Under the pieces are notes generated by a model that was given only the letters and a program-made list of their open reading frames with translations, had not been told where the DNA came from and ran no database searches. From the NCBI RefSeq assembly GCF_035194505.1, contig NZ_CP136573.1:496001-560000 (forward strand): DNA of 64,000 nucleotides, written 5' to 3'. Both the position numbers and the translations under genes were made by a program. Below, in pieces: positions 1 to 7,331 of the stretch. Source of the stretch: Erythrobacter sp. Its GTDB lineage: Bacteria > Pseudomonadota > Alphaproteobacteria > Sphingomonadales > Sphingomonadaceae. The first letter of the stretch is position 1. Each line of letters starts with the position of its first letter.

Positions 1-1674
1 TACAAGGACATGCAGGACATCGAGTTCACCGTTGAACGCGGCAAGCTGTGGATGCTCCAGACCCGTTCGGGCAAGCGCACTGCCAAGGCTGCACTCAAGA
101 TGGCGGTCGAGATGGTGGGCGAAGGCCTGATCGACGAGCGCGAGGCGGTGCGGCGGGTCGATCCGATGGCGCTCGATCAGCTCCTCCACCCCACGCTCGA
201 TCCCAAGGCCGAGCGACACGTGCTGACCACCGGCCTGCCTGCATCGCCGGGCGCGGCGGCGGGCAAGATCGTGCTTGATGCTGATACGGCGGAGCAATGG
301 GCCGGGCGCGGTGAGAAGGTCATTCTGGTGCGGGTCGAGACCTCGCCCGAGGACATTCACGGCATGCACGCAGCCCAAGGCATCCTGACGGCGCGCGGCG
401 GCATGACGAGCCACGCTGCCGTGGTTGCGCGCGGGATGGGCCGGCCTTGCGTCTCGGGTGCAGGTGCGGTTTCGATTGACCGGGCGAGCCGCAGCTTGCG
501 CATCGGTTCGACCGAGCTGAAGGAAGGCGATGCCATCACGCTCGACGGGGCGACGGGGCAGGTGATGCTCGGCATTGTGCCGACGGTCGAGCCGGAGCTG
601 GCTGGCGATTTTGGCGTGCTGATGGTGTGGGCGGACAAGCTGCGGCGCATGAAGGTGCGCACCAATGCCGAAACGCCTGACGATTGCCGGATGGCGCGCC
701 AGTTCGGCGCGGAAGGCATCGGGCTGTGCCGCACCGAGCATATGTTCTTCGAGGCAAGCCGCATCAGCGCGGTGCGCCAGATGATCCTCGCCGATGACGA
801 GGCCGGCCGCCGCCGCGCGCTCGAAAAGCTGCTGCCCGAACAGCGCGCCGATTTCACCGCGATCTTCGAGGTGATGGCGGGTCTGCCTTGTACAATCCGT
901 CTGCTCGATCCGCCGCTCCACGAATTCCTGCCCCATGCGGACGAGGAATTCGCCGAACTGGCCGATGCCACCGGCCTCGGAGTCGATCACTTAAAGCGCC
1001 GTGCGGGTGAACTGCATGAATTCAACCCGATGCTCGGCCACCGCGGCTGCCGCCTCGGCATAACCTTCCCCGAAATCTACGAGATGCAGGCGCGCGCGAT
1101 CTTCGAGGCCGCCTGTGCGGTGAAGACCGCGAGCGGCGAGGCGCCGCTGCCTGAGATCATGATCCCGCTGGTCGCCACCAAGCGTGAGTTGGCGCTGCTG
1201 CGCGCGCTGGTCGAGCGCACGGCGGACGCGGTGTTCCTCGAAACCGGCGTGCGGGTCGATTATCTCGTGGGCACCATGATCGAACTGCCGCGCGCCGCGC
1301 TGATGGCGGGCGAGATTGCCGAAGAGGGCGCGTTCTTCTCCTTCGGCACCAATGATTTGACGCAGACCACCATCGGCGTCAGCCGCGACGATGCTGCGCG
1401 CTTCCTCTCGGTCTATGTCGACAAAGGCATCTTCCCGCGCGATCCGTTTGTCAGCCTGGATATCGAGGGCGTTGGCCAGCTTGTCGAACTGGCGGCAGAG
1501 CGCGGGCGGGCGACCCGACCCGACATCAAGCTCGGCATCTGCGGCGAGCATGGCGGCGATCCGGCGAGCATCGCCTTCTGCGAGAGCGTCGGCCTCGATT
1601 ACGTCAGCGCCTCGCCCTACCGCGTGCCGATCGCGCGGCTTGCAGCGGCCCAGGCAGCGCTGGCGCGGGGCTAG
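1..1674 (+). CDS. ppdK: Pyruvate, phosphate dikinase, C-terminal part (gene starts before the window)
   Basis: Catalyses ATP + pyruvate + Pi <-> PEP + AMP + PPi, linking the pyruvate and PEP pools in the cytoplasm. The frame is open from base 1, so the first visible Met is internal; 557 residues of a protein usually near 880-900 are present and the N-terminal ATP-grasp domain is missing. The swivelling phosphohistidine domain carries GGMTSHAAV, with the phosphorylated His at bases 412-414. The PEP/pyruvate TIM barrel follows, with GIGLCRTEH, SFGTNDLTQ and the GICGEHGG motif whose Cys (bases 1540-1542) is the catalytic acid. The final TAG interlocks with the stop of the convergent methyltransferase gene inside one CTAG. 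Family identification is secure. Confidence 0.96.
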   Translation, partial: YKDMQDIEFTVERGKLWMLQTRSGKRTAKAALKMAVEMVGEGLIDEREAVRRVDPMALDQLLHPTLDPKAERHVLTTGLPASPGAAAGKIVLDADTAEQWAGRGEKVILVRVETSPEDIHGMHAAQGILTARGGMTSHAAVVARGMGRPCVSGAGAVSIDRASRSLRIGSTELKEGDAITLDGATGQVMLGIVPTVEPELAGDFGVLMVWADKLRRMKVRTNAETPDDCRMARQFGAEGIGLCRTEHMFFEASRISAVRQMILADDEAGRRRALEKLLPEQRADFTAIFEVMAGLPCTIRLLDPPLHEFLPHADEEFAELADATGLGVDHLKRRAGELHEFNPMLGHRGCRLGITFPEIYEMQARAIFEAACAVKTASGEAPLPEIMIPLVATKRELALLRALVERTADAVFLETGVRVDYLVGTMIELPRAALMAGEIAEEGAFFSFGTNDLTQTTIGVSRDDAARFLSVYVDKGIFPRDPFVSLDIEGVGQLVELAAERGRATRPDIKLGICGEHGGDPASIAFCESVGLDYVSASPYRVPIARLAAAQAALARG

Positions 1675-2435
1675 GTTCCCGCGAGCGATCGCCGCCCGGT
1701 CAGGGTGACGATCTCGAAGCTCTCGGAAACCTTGCCATCCGCGTCGGCGTGCGCGGAAAAGGCGGCGCGGGCGCGGGCGAGGGCCGCTTTTCCCAGCGGC
1801 GCGGCGGGTTTGGCAAGGGCATTGCCGAGGCCCTGATCGCGCAGGTCGGCAATCAGCCGGTCGAGTGAGGAATAACGCACCGTCAGGTGGTGCGTGTCGA
1901 CCACAGGGTCTTTCCAGCCTGCGCGCTGGAGCAGTGCGGGCGCGGCGCGCGGATCGACCAAGGGGTGGATGCGCGCTGCCGGACGATCAGGCTCGGCGGC
2001 GAACATCGTGGCGCGCAGGGCAGGCAGGCTTTGGCCGCCAATGAAATGGGCGATCACCAGCCCGGCAGGCGCGAGCGCATTGCGCGTGTGGATCAGCGCG
2101 CCGGGCAGATCATTGATTGCATCGAGCAGGCCCGCAACGACGATGAGATCAAGGCCTGTGATGGGCCAGGGCTGCTCGGGATCGAGGGTTTCCGGTGTTT
2201 CGACCTCGGCCCCTGTGGCGGCAAGTTGGCGGGCAAGATCGCCGGTCCAGTCGCCAAGCACCAGCGCACGGCCCGGTGCATGGCGCAGGAAGGCGAGCCG
2301 TTCGAGAGTATCCTCGATCCAGTCGTCGGCAAGAAAGCGCGCGGCATCTGCTTGTCCGAGCCGGCTGCACGCACGGACAAAGCGCGCCTCGCGGCGGCGC
2401 GCTGCAAAGATCGTCGGGATAGCCGGGGTGTTCAT
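1671..2435 (-). CDS. SAM-dependent methyltransferase, BioC/NDUFAF5-like
   Basis: A 254-residue protein with a class I methyltransferase fold: GRALVLGDWTGDLARQL is the SAM-binding glycine loop (somewhat degenerate), DLIVVAGLLDAINDLPG is the post-strand-4 region, and LAPAGLVIAHFIGG follows strand 5. The domain layout resembles BioC and the mitochondrial complex I factor NDUFAF5, which alphaproteobacterial relatives often sit beside comF, as here. The start at MNTPAIP was chosen because the residues upstream of it are not protein-like. It is divergent from comF, with 57 bp between starts, and convergent with ppdK. The substrate is not visible in the sequence; biotin synthesis is one possibility only. 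Confidence 0.8.
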   Translation of the reverse strand: MNTPAIPTIFAARRREARFVRACSRLGQADAARFLADDWIEDTLERLAFLRHAPGRALVLGDWTGDLARQLAATGAEVETPETLDPEQPWPITGLDLIVVAGLLDAINDLPGALIHTRNALAPAGLVIAHFIGGQSLPALRATMFAAEPDRPAARIHPLVDPRAAPALLQRAGWKDPVVDTHHLTVRYSSLDRLIADLRDQGLGNALAKPAAPLGKAALARARAAFSAHADADGKVSESFEIVTLTGRRSLAGT

Positions 2436-2492
2436 CCGCGACGCCCTGCCGCGCTTGCCAGCCGAGTGCAAGCCATGCGACACTCGAGCGCT

Positions 2493-3209
2493 ATGGCAGT
2501 GGTCGCACACTTGAGCCGCGGCATGAAGCCGCTGGTGGATCTTGTCTATCCGCCCCGCTGTCCGCTGTGCGGCTCGGCGCTGGCAGATCAGGGCGGGCTT
2601 TGCGCCGATTGCTGGAGCGAGATCGACATTCCCGGCGAAGGCGGCTGCGATGCGCTGGCTTCATGGCCCGATCTTGGCCAGAGCGTGCCTGTCCATGCGG
2701 CGACGTTCTACAATGATGCCTCGCGCAGGCTGGTGCTGGATTTCAAGCATGGTCGCAGGATTGCGCTGTCAGCCCTGCTGGCGCGCCTGATCGCGGCGCG
2801 GCTTCCTGCTGCGGCGAGCGGCGCACAGCCTTTGCTCGTTCCCGTGCCGCTGCATCGCTGGCGCCTGTGGCATCGCGGTTTCAATCAGGCAGCGCTGCTG
2901 GCGGGCGAGCTGGCGAAACTTGGCAGGGGTGAGGCGCTGGTGGACGGGCTGATCCGGAGGAAACGCACGCCGAGCCTCGGCGGGCTGGGGCGCGCGGCGC
3001 GCGAGCGGGCGCTGGCAGGCGCGATCGTGATCAATCCGCGCAAGGCGGGTCTGATTGCGGGCCGTGATGTGGTGCTGGTCGATGATGTCTTCACCAGCGG
3101 TGCGACCTCTCACGCCTGCCTCGCTGCACTCGCCGCTGCGGGTGCGCGCAGCCTGAGCGTAGCGAGCTTTGCGCGGGTGGATGATGCTGTGCCGGGGCGG
3201 GGCGGCTGA
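2493..3209 (+). CDS. comF: ComF family amidophosphoribosyltransferase-like protein
   Basis: A 238-residue protein with an N-terminal four-cysteine zinc ribbon (CPLCG ... LCADCW, about residues 22-42) followed by a phosphoribosyltransferase domain ending in the PRPP loop VVLVDDVFTSGAT. ComF proteins act in DNA uptake and transformation in some bacteria, but the biochemical role outside those species is unsettled. Start choice is uncertain: ATG at 2475, 2493 and 2523 are all in frame, and the family's conserved region begins at MKPLVDLVYPP just after 2523. The stop codon abuts the A-rich stretch that serves as the U-tract of the opposite-strand terminator. Confidence 0.85.
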   Translation: MAVVAHLSRGMKPLVDLVYPPRCPLCGSALADQGGLCADCWSEIDIPGEGGCDALASWPDLGQSVPVHAATFYNDASRRLVLDFKHGRRIALSALLARLIAARLPAAASGAQPLLVPVPLHRWRLWHRGFNQAALLAGELAKLGRGEALVDGLIRRKRTPSLGGLGRAARERALAGAIVINPRKAGLIAGRDVVLVDDVFTSGATSHACLAALAAAGARSLSVASFARVDDAVPGRGG

Positions 3210-3402
3210 AAAACGAAACGCCCGGAGCCTTGTGAGCTCCGGGCGCCGCGTGACGAAACGGTGTGGATCCGCTCTTTCGAGCCAGAATGGCCACCCCCTA
3301 GCTTGGCCATCCGGGATCCTGTCCCTTATCGTTCAACCGGTCGCACTGGCACCCCGCTGCCAGTCTGCGGTCCGGTCACCCCCTGAACCTGGCATCAGAT
3401 GA
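3209..3402 (-). ncRNA. Candidate structured small RNA, about 195 nt, family not identified
   Basis: The comF-hisI gap has no credible protein gene, but on the minus strand it folds extensively. A long hairpin is built from arms 3384-3388/3331-3335, 3372-3376/3336-3340 and 3358-3363/3346-3351, with a G-rich bulge. A three-way junction closed by two GGATCC arms (3314-3319/3265-3270) holds a 7-bp hairpin (3304-3310/3287-3293) and a GCTC-GAAA-GAGC tetraloop hairpin (3271-3282). The strong terminator at 3219-3245 ends it, and a promoter-like element lies at 3408-3436. Three G-rich GGGGTG motifs sit in loops or bulges. It lacks the SRP RNA GGAA signature and is too short for RNase P RNA; a divergent 6S RNA cannot be excluded. 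The structure was folded by eye. Confidence 0.6.
3219..3245 (-). terminator. Rho-independent terminator, minus strand
   Basis: A perfect 10-bp GC-rich stem (3219-3228 with 3236-3245) encloses a 7-nt loop. Read on the minus strand it is followed at once by TTTCGTTTTT (complement of 3209-3218), a good U-tract. Read on the plus strand there is no U-tract, so it is not a strong comF terminator. No protein gene lies just upstream on the minus strand, so it implies a non-coding transcript. Confidence 0.85.
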
Positions 3403-3407
3403 TGCCG

Positions 3408-3436
3408 GTATTCGGTGGAGAACCATCTTGCGACAA
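3408..3436 (-). promoter_or_regulatory. Putative sigma70-type promoter for the small RNA
   Basis: On the minus strand TTGTCG (3431-3436) is followed after 17 bp by GAATAC (3408-3413). A start about 7 nt downstream would fall near 3401, at the foot of the structured RNA. The -10 box is a weak match. Between this element and hisI (3437-3582) nothing further can be named. Confidence 0.4.
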
Positions 3437-3582
3437 TTCCTGAGCGCCTTGTTCCATCCCGCCTGTTCATTCGGAAGGGCTAACCTTGCCTGCCGACATT
3501 TTTTGCAACCTGCTGTTGTGATCGTGCAACAATCCGCGCATGAGCAGCCCGTTTTCGGCATGATGACGAGCGGACAATCCAG

Positions 3583-3978
3583 ATGGCTGATCCCCAATTG
3601 ACTCCCGAGGAGCAGGAAAATGGCTCTGTCTTTGCGCCCAAATTTGATGCTTCGGGATTGCTGACGGCAGTTGTTGTCGACGCGCTCACGGGCGGCGTGC
3701 TGGTGGTCGCGCATATGAACCGCGAAGCGCTCGATGCGACGTTGGAGAGCGGACGGGTGCATTTCTGGTCCCGTTCGCGCGGGAAGCTGTGGCTGAAGGG
3801 AGAGACCTCGGGGCATTTTCTCGAGGTGGCAGAGGTCCTGGTCGATTGCGATCAGGATGCGCTGGTGATTCGGGCAACGCCTGCCGGTCCGACCTGCCAT
3901 ACGGGCGCACAGAGTTGCTTTTATCGCAGGCTCGAGGTCGGCGAGGGCGCGCGTGCTCTCGTAAAGGTCAAGACTTGA
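3583..3978 (+). CDS. hisI: Phosphoribosyl-AMP cyclohydrolase
   Basis: Opens the adenine ring of phosphoribosyl-AMP, the third step of histidine synthesis. The 131-residue protein is the stand-alone HisI form, not fused to HisE. It shows the metal-binding set of the family: D88-C89-D90-x-D92 (DCDQD), then C105-H106 and C112 in CHTGAQSCFYR, which provide the Zn and Mg ligands. The conserved core starts near residue 17 with FAPKFDASGLL. No strong ribosome binding site precedes the ATG. No other his gene is in the window, so it is an isolated pathway gene. The start of the MerR promoter overlaps its last codons. Confidence 0.95.
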   Translation: MADPQLTPEEQENGSVFAPKFDASGLLTAVVVDALTGGVLVVAHMNREALDATLESGRVHFWSRSRGKLWLKGETSGHFLEVAEVLVDCDQDALVIRATPAGPTCHTGAQSCFYRRLEVGEGARALVKVKT

Positions 3979-4003
3979 CGCTCACGTAAAGGGAAGGTAT
4001 CTG
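3975..4003 (+). promoter_or_regulatory. Putative promoter of the MerR-family gene
   Basis: TTGACG (3975-3980) and TATCTG (3998-4003) are separated by 17 bp. The -35 box overlaps the hisI stop codon. A start 6-8 nt downstream of the -10 box would coincide with the ATG at 4011, and no Shine-Dalgarno sequence precedes that ATG, so the mRNA may be leaderless. The CACGTAAA-type sequence in the spacer could be an operator. Confidence 0.45.
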
Positions 4004-4010
4004 GTGCGGC

Positions 4011-4475
4011 ATGGCTACCGCACCTGCACCTTCCGCGTCCGCGCATAACCCCGAGGCAGAACCGCGTCGCAATGGCGCGCATCTCGACCGGCCCGATATC
4101 CACGCGCGCGAACAGTTCACCATCTCGGATCTCACCAGCGAATTCGGCTGCACTGCCCGTGCGCTGCGCTTCTACGAGGACGAGGGGCTGATCAGTCCGG
4201 CCCGTGTCGGGCTGACCCGCGTCTATTCCAAGCGCGACCGTGCGCGGCTCGCATGGATCATGCGCGCCAAGAACGTGGGCTTCAGCCTCACCGAAATCCG
4301 CGAAATGATCGACCTATACGATCTGGACGATGGCCGCGTCGAACAGCGCCGCGTCACGGTCGAGAAGTGCCGTGCGCATATCGCCAAGCTCAAGGCCCAG
4401 CGCGACGACATCGACAGTTCGATCAACGAACTCACCGATTTTGTCGCCGAGATCGAAAAGCTCGATCTGCGCTGA
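4011..4475 (+). CDS. MerR-family transcriptional regulator
   Basis: A 154-residue regulator. The winged helix-turn-helix spans about residues 35-80 (FTISDLTSEFGCTARALRFYEDEGL, then the wing with TRVYSKRDRARL). A long dimerisation helix follows, ending in FVAEIEKLDLR. No effector-binding cysteine cluster is visible, so it is not a metal sensor of the classical type. It lies 52 bp upstream of the acyl-CoA dehydrogenase in the same direction. Related MerR regulators (LiuR/PsrA-like context) control fatty acid or branched-chain acyl-CoA degradation; control of the downstream gene is inferred from position only. Confidence 0.88.
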   Translation: MATAPAPSASAHNPEAEPRRNGAHLDRPDIHAREQFTISDLTSEFGCTARALRFYEDEGLISPARVGLTRVYSKRDRARLAWIMRAKNVGFSLTEIREMIDLYDLDDGRVEQRRVTVEKCRAHIAKLKAQRDDIDSSINELTDFVAEIEKLDLR

Positions 4476-4527
4476 GCTGTAGCCACCCCCGCTTTCAAAC
4501 GACCACCATCACCAAAGGGATCCAGTG

Positions 4528-6333
4528 ATGCCGACTTATACCGCGCCCACCCGCGACACGCGTTTCATCGTCAACGAGGTGCTCGACCTTGCCAGCTACG
4601 GCAATCTGCCGGGCTTCGAGAATGCCACGCCCGACATGATCGACACCGTGATCAACGAGGCCGGGAAGTTCTGTGCTGAGGTGCTTGCACCGGTCAATCA
4701 GGCGGGTGACGAGCATGGCTGCACCCGTCACGAAGACGGCAGCGTCACCACCCCTCCGGGTTTCAAGGAAGCCTATCAGGCCTTTGTCGAGAATGGCTGG
4801 GGCACGCTCGGCCAGCCGGTGGAATTCGGCGGGCAGGGGCTTCCCCATGTGCTGAGCTTTGCCTTCGAGGAATTCTCCGGCACCGCCAACCAGGCTTTCG
4901 CGATGTATCCCGGTCTCACCGCCGGTGCGATCTCGGCAATTCTCGCCAAGGGCTCGGACGAGCAGAAGGCGACCTTCGTGCCCAAGATGATCTCGGGCGA
5001 ATGGTCGGGCACGATGAACCTGACCGAGCCGCATTGCGGCACCGACCTCGGCATGATCCGCACCAAGGCTGTGCCCAACGGCGATGGCACCTATGCGATC
5101 ACCGGCACCAAGATCTTCATCTCGGCCGGCGAGCATGACCTCACCAGCAACATCATCCATCTGGTGCTGGCCAAGACCCCGGACGCGCCCGACAGCGTGA
5201 AGGGCATCTCGCTGTTCATCGTTCCGAAGTTCATCCTCGATGAAAACGGCGAACCGGGCGTGCGCAACGGAGTGACCTGCGGTTCGATCGAAAAGAAGAT
5301 GGGCATCCACGGCAACGCCACCTGTCTCCTCAACTATGACGGCGCGACGGGCTACATGGTGGGCGAGGAGAACAAGGGGCTCGCGGCCATGTTCATCATG
5401 ATGAACGCTGCCCGCCTCGGGGTCGGCATCCAGGGCTATGCCCAGGCCGAAGTCGCCTATCAGAACGCCGTCAACTACGCGCTCGATCGCCGCCAGGGCC
5501 GCGCGCTCACCGGCCCGGCCGATCCCGCAGCCAAGGCCGATCCGATCTTCGTCCACCCCGATGTGCGCCGGATGCTGATGGACGCCAAGGTGTTCACCGA
5601 GAGCATGCGCGCCCTGTGCCTGTGGGGCGCGCTCCAGGTCGATCTGACCCACAAGGCGCAGACTCCCGAGGAGCGCGAGGCTGCCGATATGCTGATCGGG
5701 CTGATGACCCCGGTCATCAAGGGATATGGCACCGACAAGGGCTATGACATCGCCAACAACATGCAGCAGGTGTTCGGCGGCCATGGCTATGTGCGCGAAT
5801 GGGGCATGGAGCAGTTCGTCCGCGATAGCCGCATCGCGATGATCTACGAAGGCGCCAACGGGGTGCAGGCCATGGACCTGTGCGGCCGCAAGCTCGCCAT
5901 GAACGGCGGCAAGGCGATCCAGGCCTTCTTTGCCATGATCGACGAGGAAATCGCCGCCGCCAAGCAGGTGCCGGAACTGGCTGGTGTGGCGGAACGCCTC
6001 GAAAAGGCGCTTGGCGAGCAGAAGGCCGCAACCATGTGGTTCATGCAGAACGCCATGGCCAACCCCAATCACCTGGGCGCCGGCGCACATCACTACATGC
6101 ACATCATGGGCATCGTGACGCTCGGCTTCTTCTGGCTGAAGATGGCCAAGGTGGCGCTCGCCAAGCTCGCGGGCACGCCGGAGGACAAGGCGTTCTACGA
6201 GGCGAAGCTGGTCTCGGCCAATTACTATGCCGAACGCTTCCTGCCCGATGCGGGCGCGCTGCGGCGCAAGCTCGAAGCGGGCAGCGAATACATGATGAAG
6301 CTGCCGGCCGAGGCCTTTGCCACCGCCGCCTGA
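4528..6333 (+). CDS. Acyl-CoA dehydrogenase, long (about 600-residue) type with C-terminal domain
   Basis: FAD-dependent alpha,beta-dehydrogenation of an acyl-CoA thioester. It has 601 residues, longer than the usual 380 because of an extra C-terminal helical domain as in FadE5- and DmdC-type enzymes. Visible landmarks are NLTEPHCGTDLGMIRTKA (FAD/substrate region), the ISAGEHDLTSNI stretch, GGHGYVREWGMEQ, and IYEGANGVQAMDL, which contains the likely catalytic Glu. ATG 4528 was preferred over GTG 4525 because AAAGGGA at 4514-4520 is better spaced from it. The substrate cannot be read from the sequence; a methylmercaptopropionyl-CoA or medium/long-chain acyl-CoA substrate is possible. Confidence 0.92.
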   Translation: MPTYTAPTRDTRFIVNEVLDLASYGNLPGFENATPDMIDTVINEAGKFCAEVLAPVNQAGDEHGCTRHEDGSVTTPPGFKEAYQAFVENGWGTLGQPVEFGGQGLPHVLSFAFEEFSGTANQAFAMYPGLTAGAISAILAKGSDEQKATFVPKMISGEWSGTMNLTEPHCGTDLGMIRTKAVPNGDGTYAITGTKIFISAGEHDLTSNIIHLVLAKTPDAPDSVKGISLFIVPKFILDENGEPGVRNGVTCGSIEKKMGIHGNATCLLNYDGATGYMVGEENKGLAAMFIMMNAARLGVGIQGYAQAEVAYQNAVNYALDRRQGRALTGPADPAAKADPIFVHPDVRRMLMDAKVFTESMRALCLWGALQVDLTHKAQTPEEREAADMLIGLMTPVIKGYGTDKGYDIANNMQQVFGGHGYVREWGMEQFVRDSRIAMIYEGANGVQAMDLCGRKLAMNGGKAIQAFFAMIDEEIAAAKQVPELAGVAERLEKALGEQKAATMWFMQNAMANPNHLGAGAHHYMHIMGIVTLGFFWLKMAKVALAKLAGTPEDKAFYEAKLVSANYYAERFLPDAGALRRKLEAGSEYMMKLPAEAFATAA

Positions 6334-6367
6334 TCGTCTCCTTGCGAATTTTTGCGGGCACTTTTGC

Positions 6368-6402
6368 AGGGCCGCCATGTTAAGGCATGGCGGCCCTTGT
6401 TC
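6368..6402 (+). terminator. Rho-independent terminator after the acyl-CoA dehydrogenase
   Basis: An 11-bp perfect stem (6369-6379 with 6386-6396), with a 6-nt loop, is followed by TTGTT. It lies 35 bp past the dehydrogenase stop and before the next start at 6432. Confidence 0.8.
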
Positions 6403-6431
6403 ATTCGGGACGGTGTGGGGAGCGTGGTGAC

Positions 6432-7328
6432 ATGATGATGCGGCGGTTGTGGCTGTCGGTTGCGGCAGGGGTTTTACTGCTGGCGGGCGCTGCCGTGTTG
6501 CTGCTCGCGCCGGACGATGCGCCGCTGGTCGAGGCGCCTTCGGCCGCTCGTTTCGTCTTTACCGGATGGGATGGCCCGGATCTGCCAGTCTATTACCAGC
6601 TGCCCGATAAGGTCACCGCCGAGACCCCTGTGGTTTTCGTGATGCACGGCGTCAATCGTGATGCGGATCGTTACCGCGACGAATGGGCCGCGCTCGCCAG
6701 ACGCCACCGCTTCATCGCTATCGTCCCGCAGTTCAGCCGCGCCGATTTCCCCGGCTCGCGCGGCTACAACACCGGCTATTTCAGCGAGGAGGACGGCAGC
6801 CCGCGTCCACGAAGCCTATGGTCATTCGCGGCGATCGAGCCGCTTTTCGACGATGTCCGCAAGCGTTTCGGCACAGGCACCGCGCGCTATAGTATCTACG
6901 GCCATTCCGCTGGCGCGCAGTTCGTGCACCGTTTTGTGCTGTTCATGCCCGAAGCACGGATCAACAAGGCCGTCGCTGCCAATGCGGGCTGGTACACCAT
7001 GCCTGATCGCTCCATGGGGTTTCCCTATGGCCTTGCGGAAACCCCGGTCGATGATGCGGCACTGGGAGCCGCGCTTGGCAAGCCGCTCACGGTGCTGCTC
7101 GGCACAGCGGATACCGACCGCGATGATCCCGACCTGCGGAAGACCCCCGAGGCTGATGCGCAGGGGCTCACCCGCTTTTCCCGCGGGCAGACGTTCTTTG
7201 CGCGTGGAAAGGCCGCGGCGAGCGAGATCGGGACGCCCTTTGGATGGACGCTGGTCACAGTGCCCGGCATTGGCCACAGCAACGCGGGCATGGCCGAAGC
7301 CGCCGCCGCGTTGCTCGCCAAACCTTGA
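6432..7328 (+). CDS. Membrane-anchored or secreted alpha/beta hydrolase (PHB-depolymerase/esterase-like)
   Basis: A 298-residue protein. It begins with a signal peptide or anchor (MMMRRLWLSVAAGVLLLAG...). The alpha/beta-hydrolase core follows: FVMHGVNRDADRY gives the oxyanion-hole HG, GHSAGAQ holds the nucleophile Ser, and the C-terminal GIGHSNAGM supplies the catalytic His; an Asp in TADTDRDD is the likely acid. The FVMHGVNRDAD style resembles poly(3-hydroxybutyrate) depolymerase and esterase families. Three consecutive ATG codons make the exact start ambiguous (6432, 6435 or 6438). The convergent M20 peptidase stop is 3 bp away. Substrate unknown. Confidence 0.75.
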   Translation: MMMRRLWLSVAAGVLLLAGAAVLLLAPDDAPLVEAPSAARFVFTGWDGPDLPVYYQLPDKVTAETPVVFVMHGVNRDADRYRDEWAALARRHRFIAIVPQFSRADFPGSRGYNTGYFSEEDGSPRPRSLWSFAAIEPLFDDVRKRFGTGTARYSIYGHSAGAQFVHRFVLFMPEARINKAVAANAGWYTMPDRSMGFPYGLAETPVDDAALGAALGKPLTVLLGTADTDRDDPDLRKTPEADAQGLTRFSRGQTFFARGKAAASEIGTPFGWTLVTVPGIGHSNAGMAEAAAALLAKP

Positions 7329-7331
7329 TCC

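Noticed and set aside
3209..3402. SRP RNA or RNase P RNA identity for the structured RNA
   Set aside because: The GGAA-tetraloop/GGAAGCAGCC signature of SRP RNA is missing, and the length is too short for RNase P RNA.
4495..6378. Long minus-strand open frame opposite the acyl-CoA dehydrogenase
   Set aside because: His/Arg/Gly-rich shadow of a GC-rich gene in the antisense frame; the plus-strand enzyme motifs are intact.
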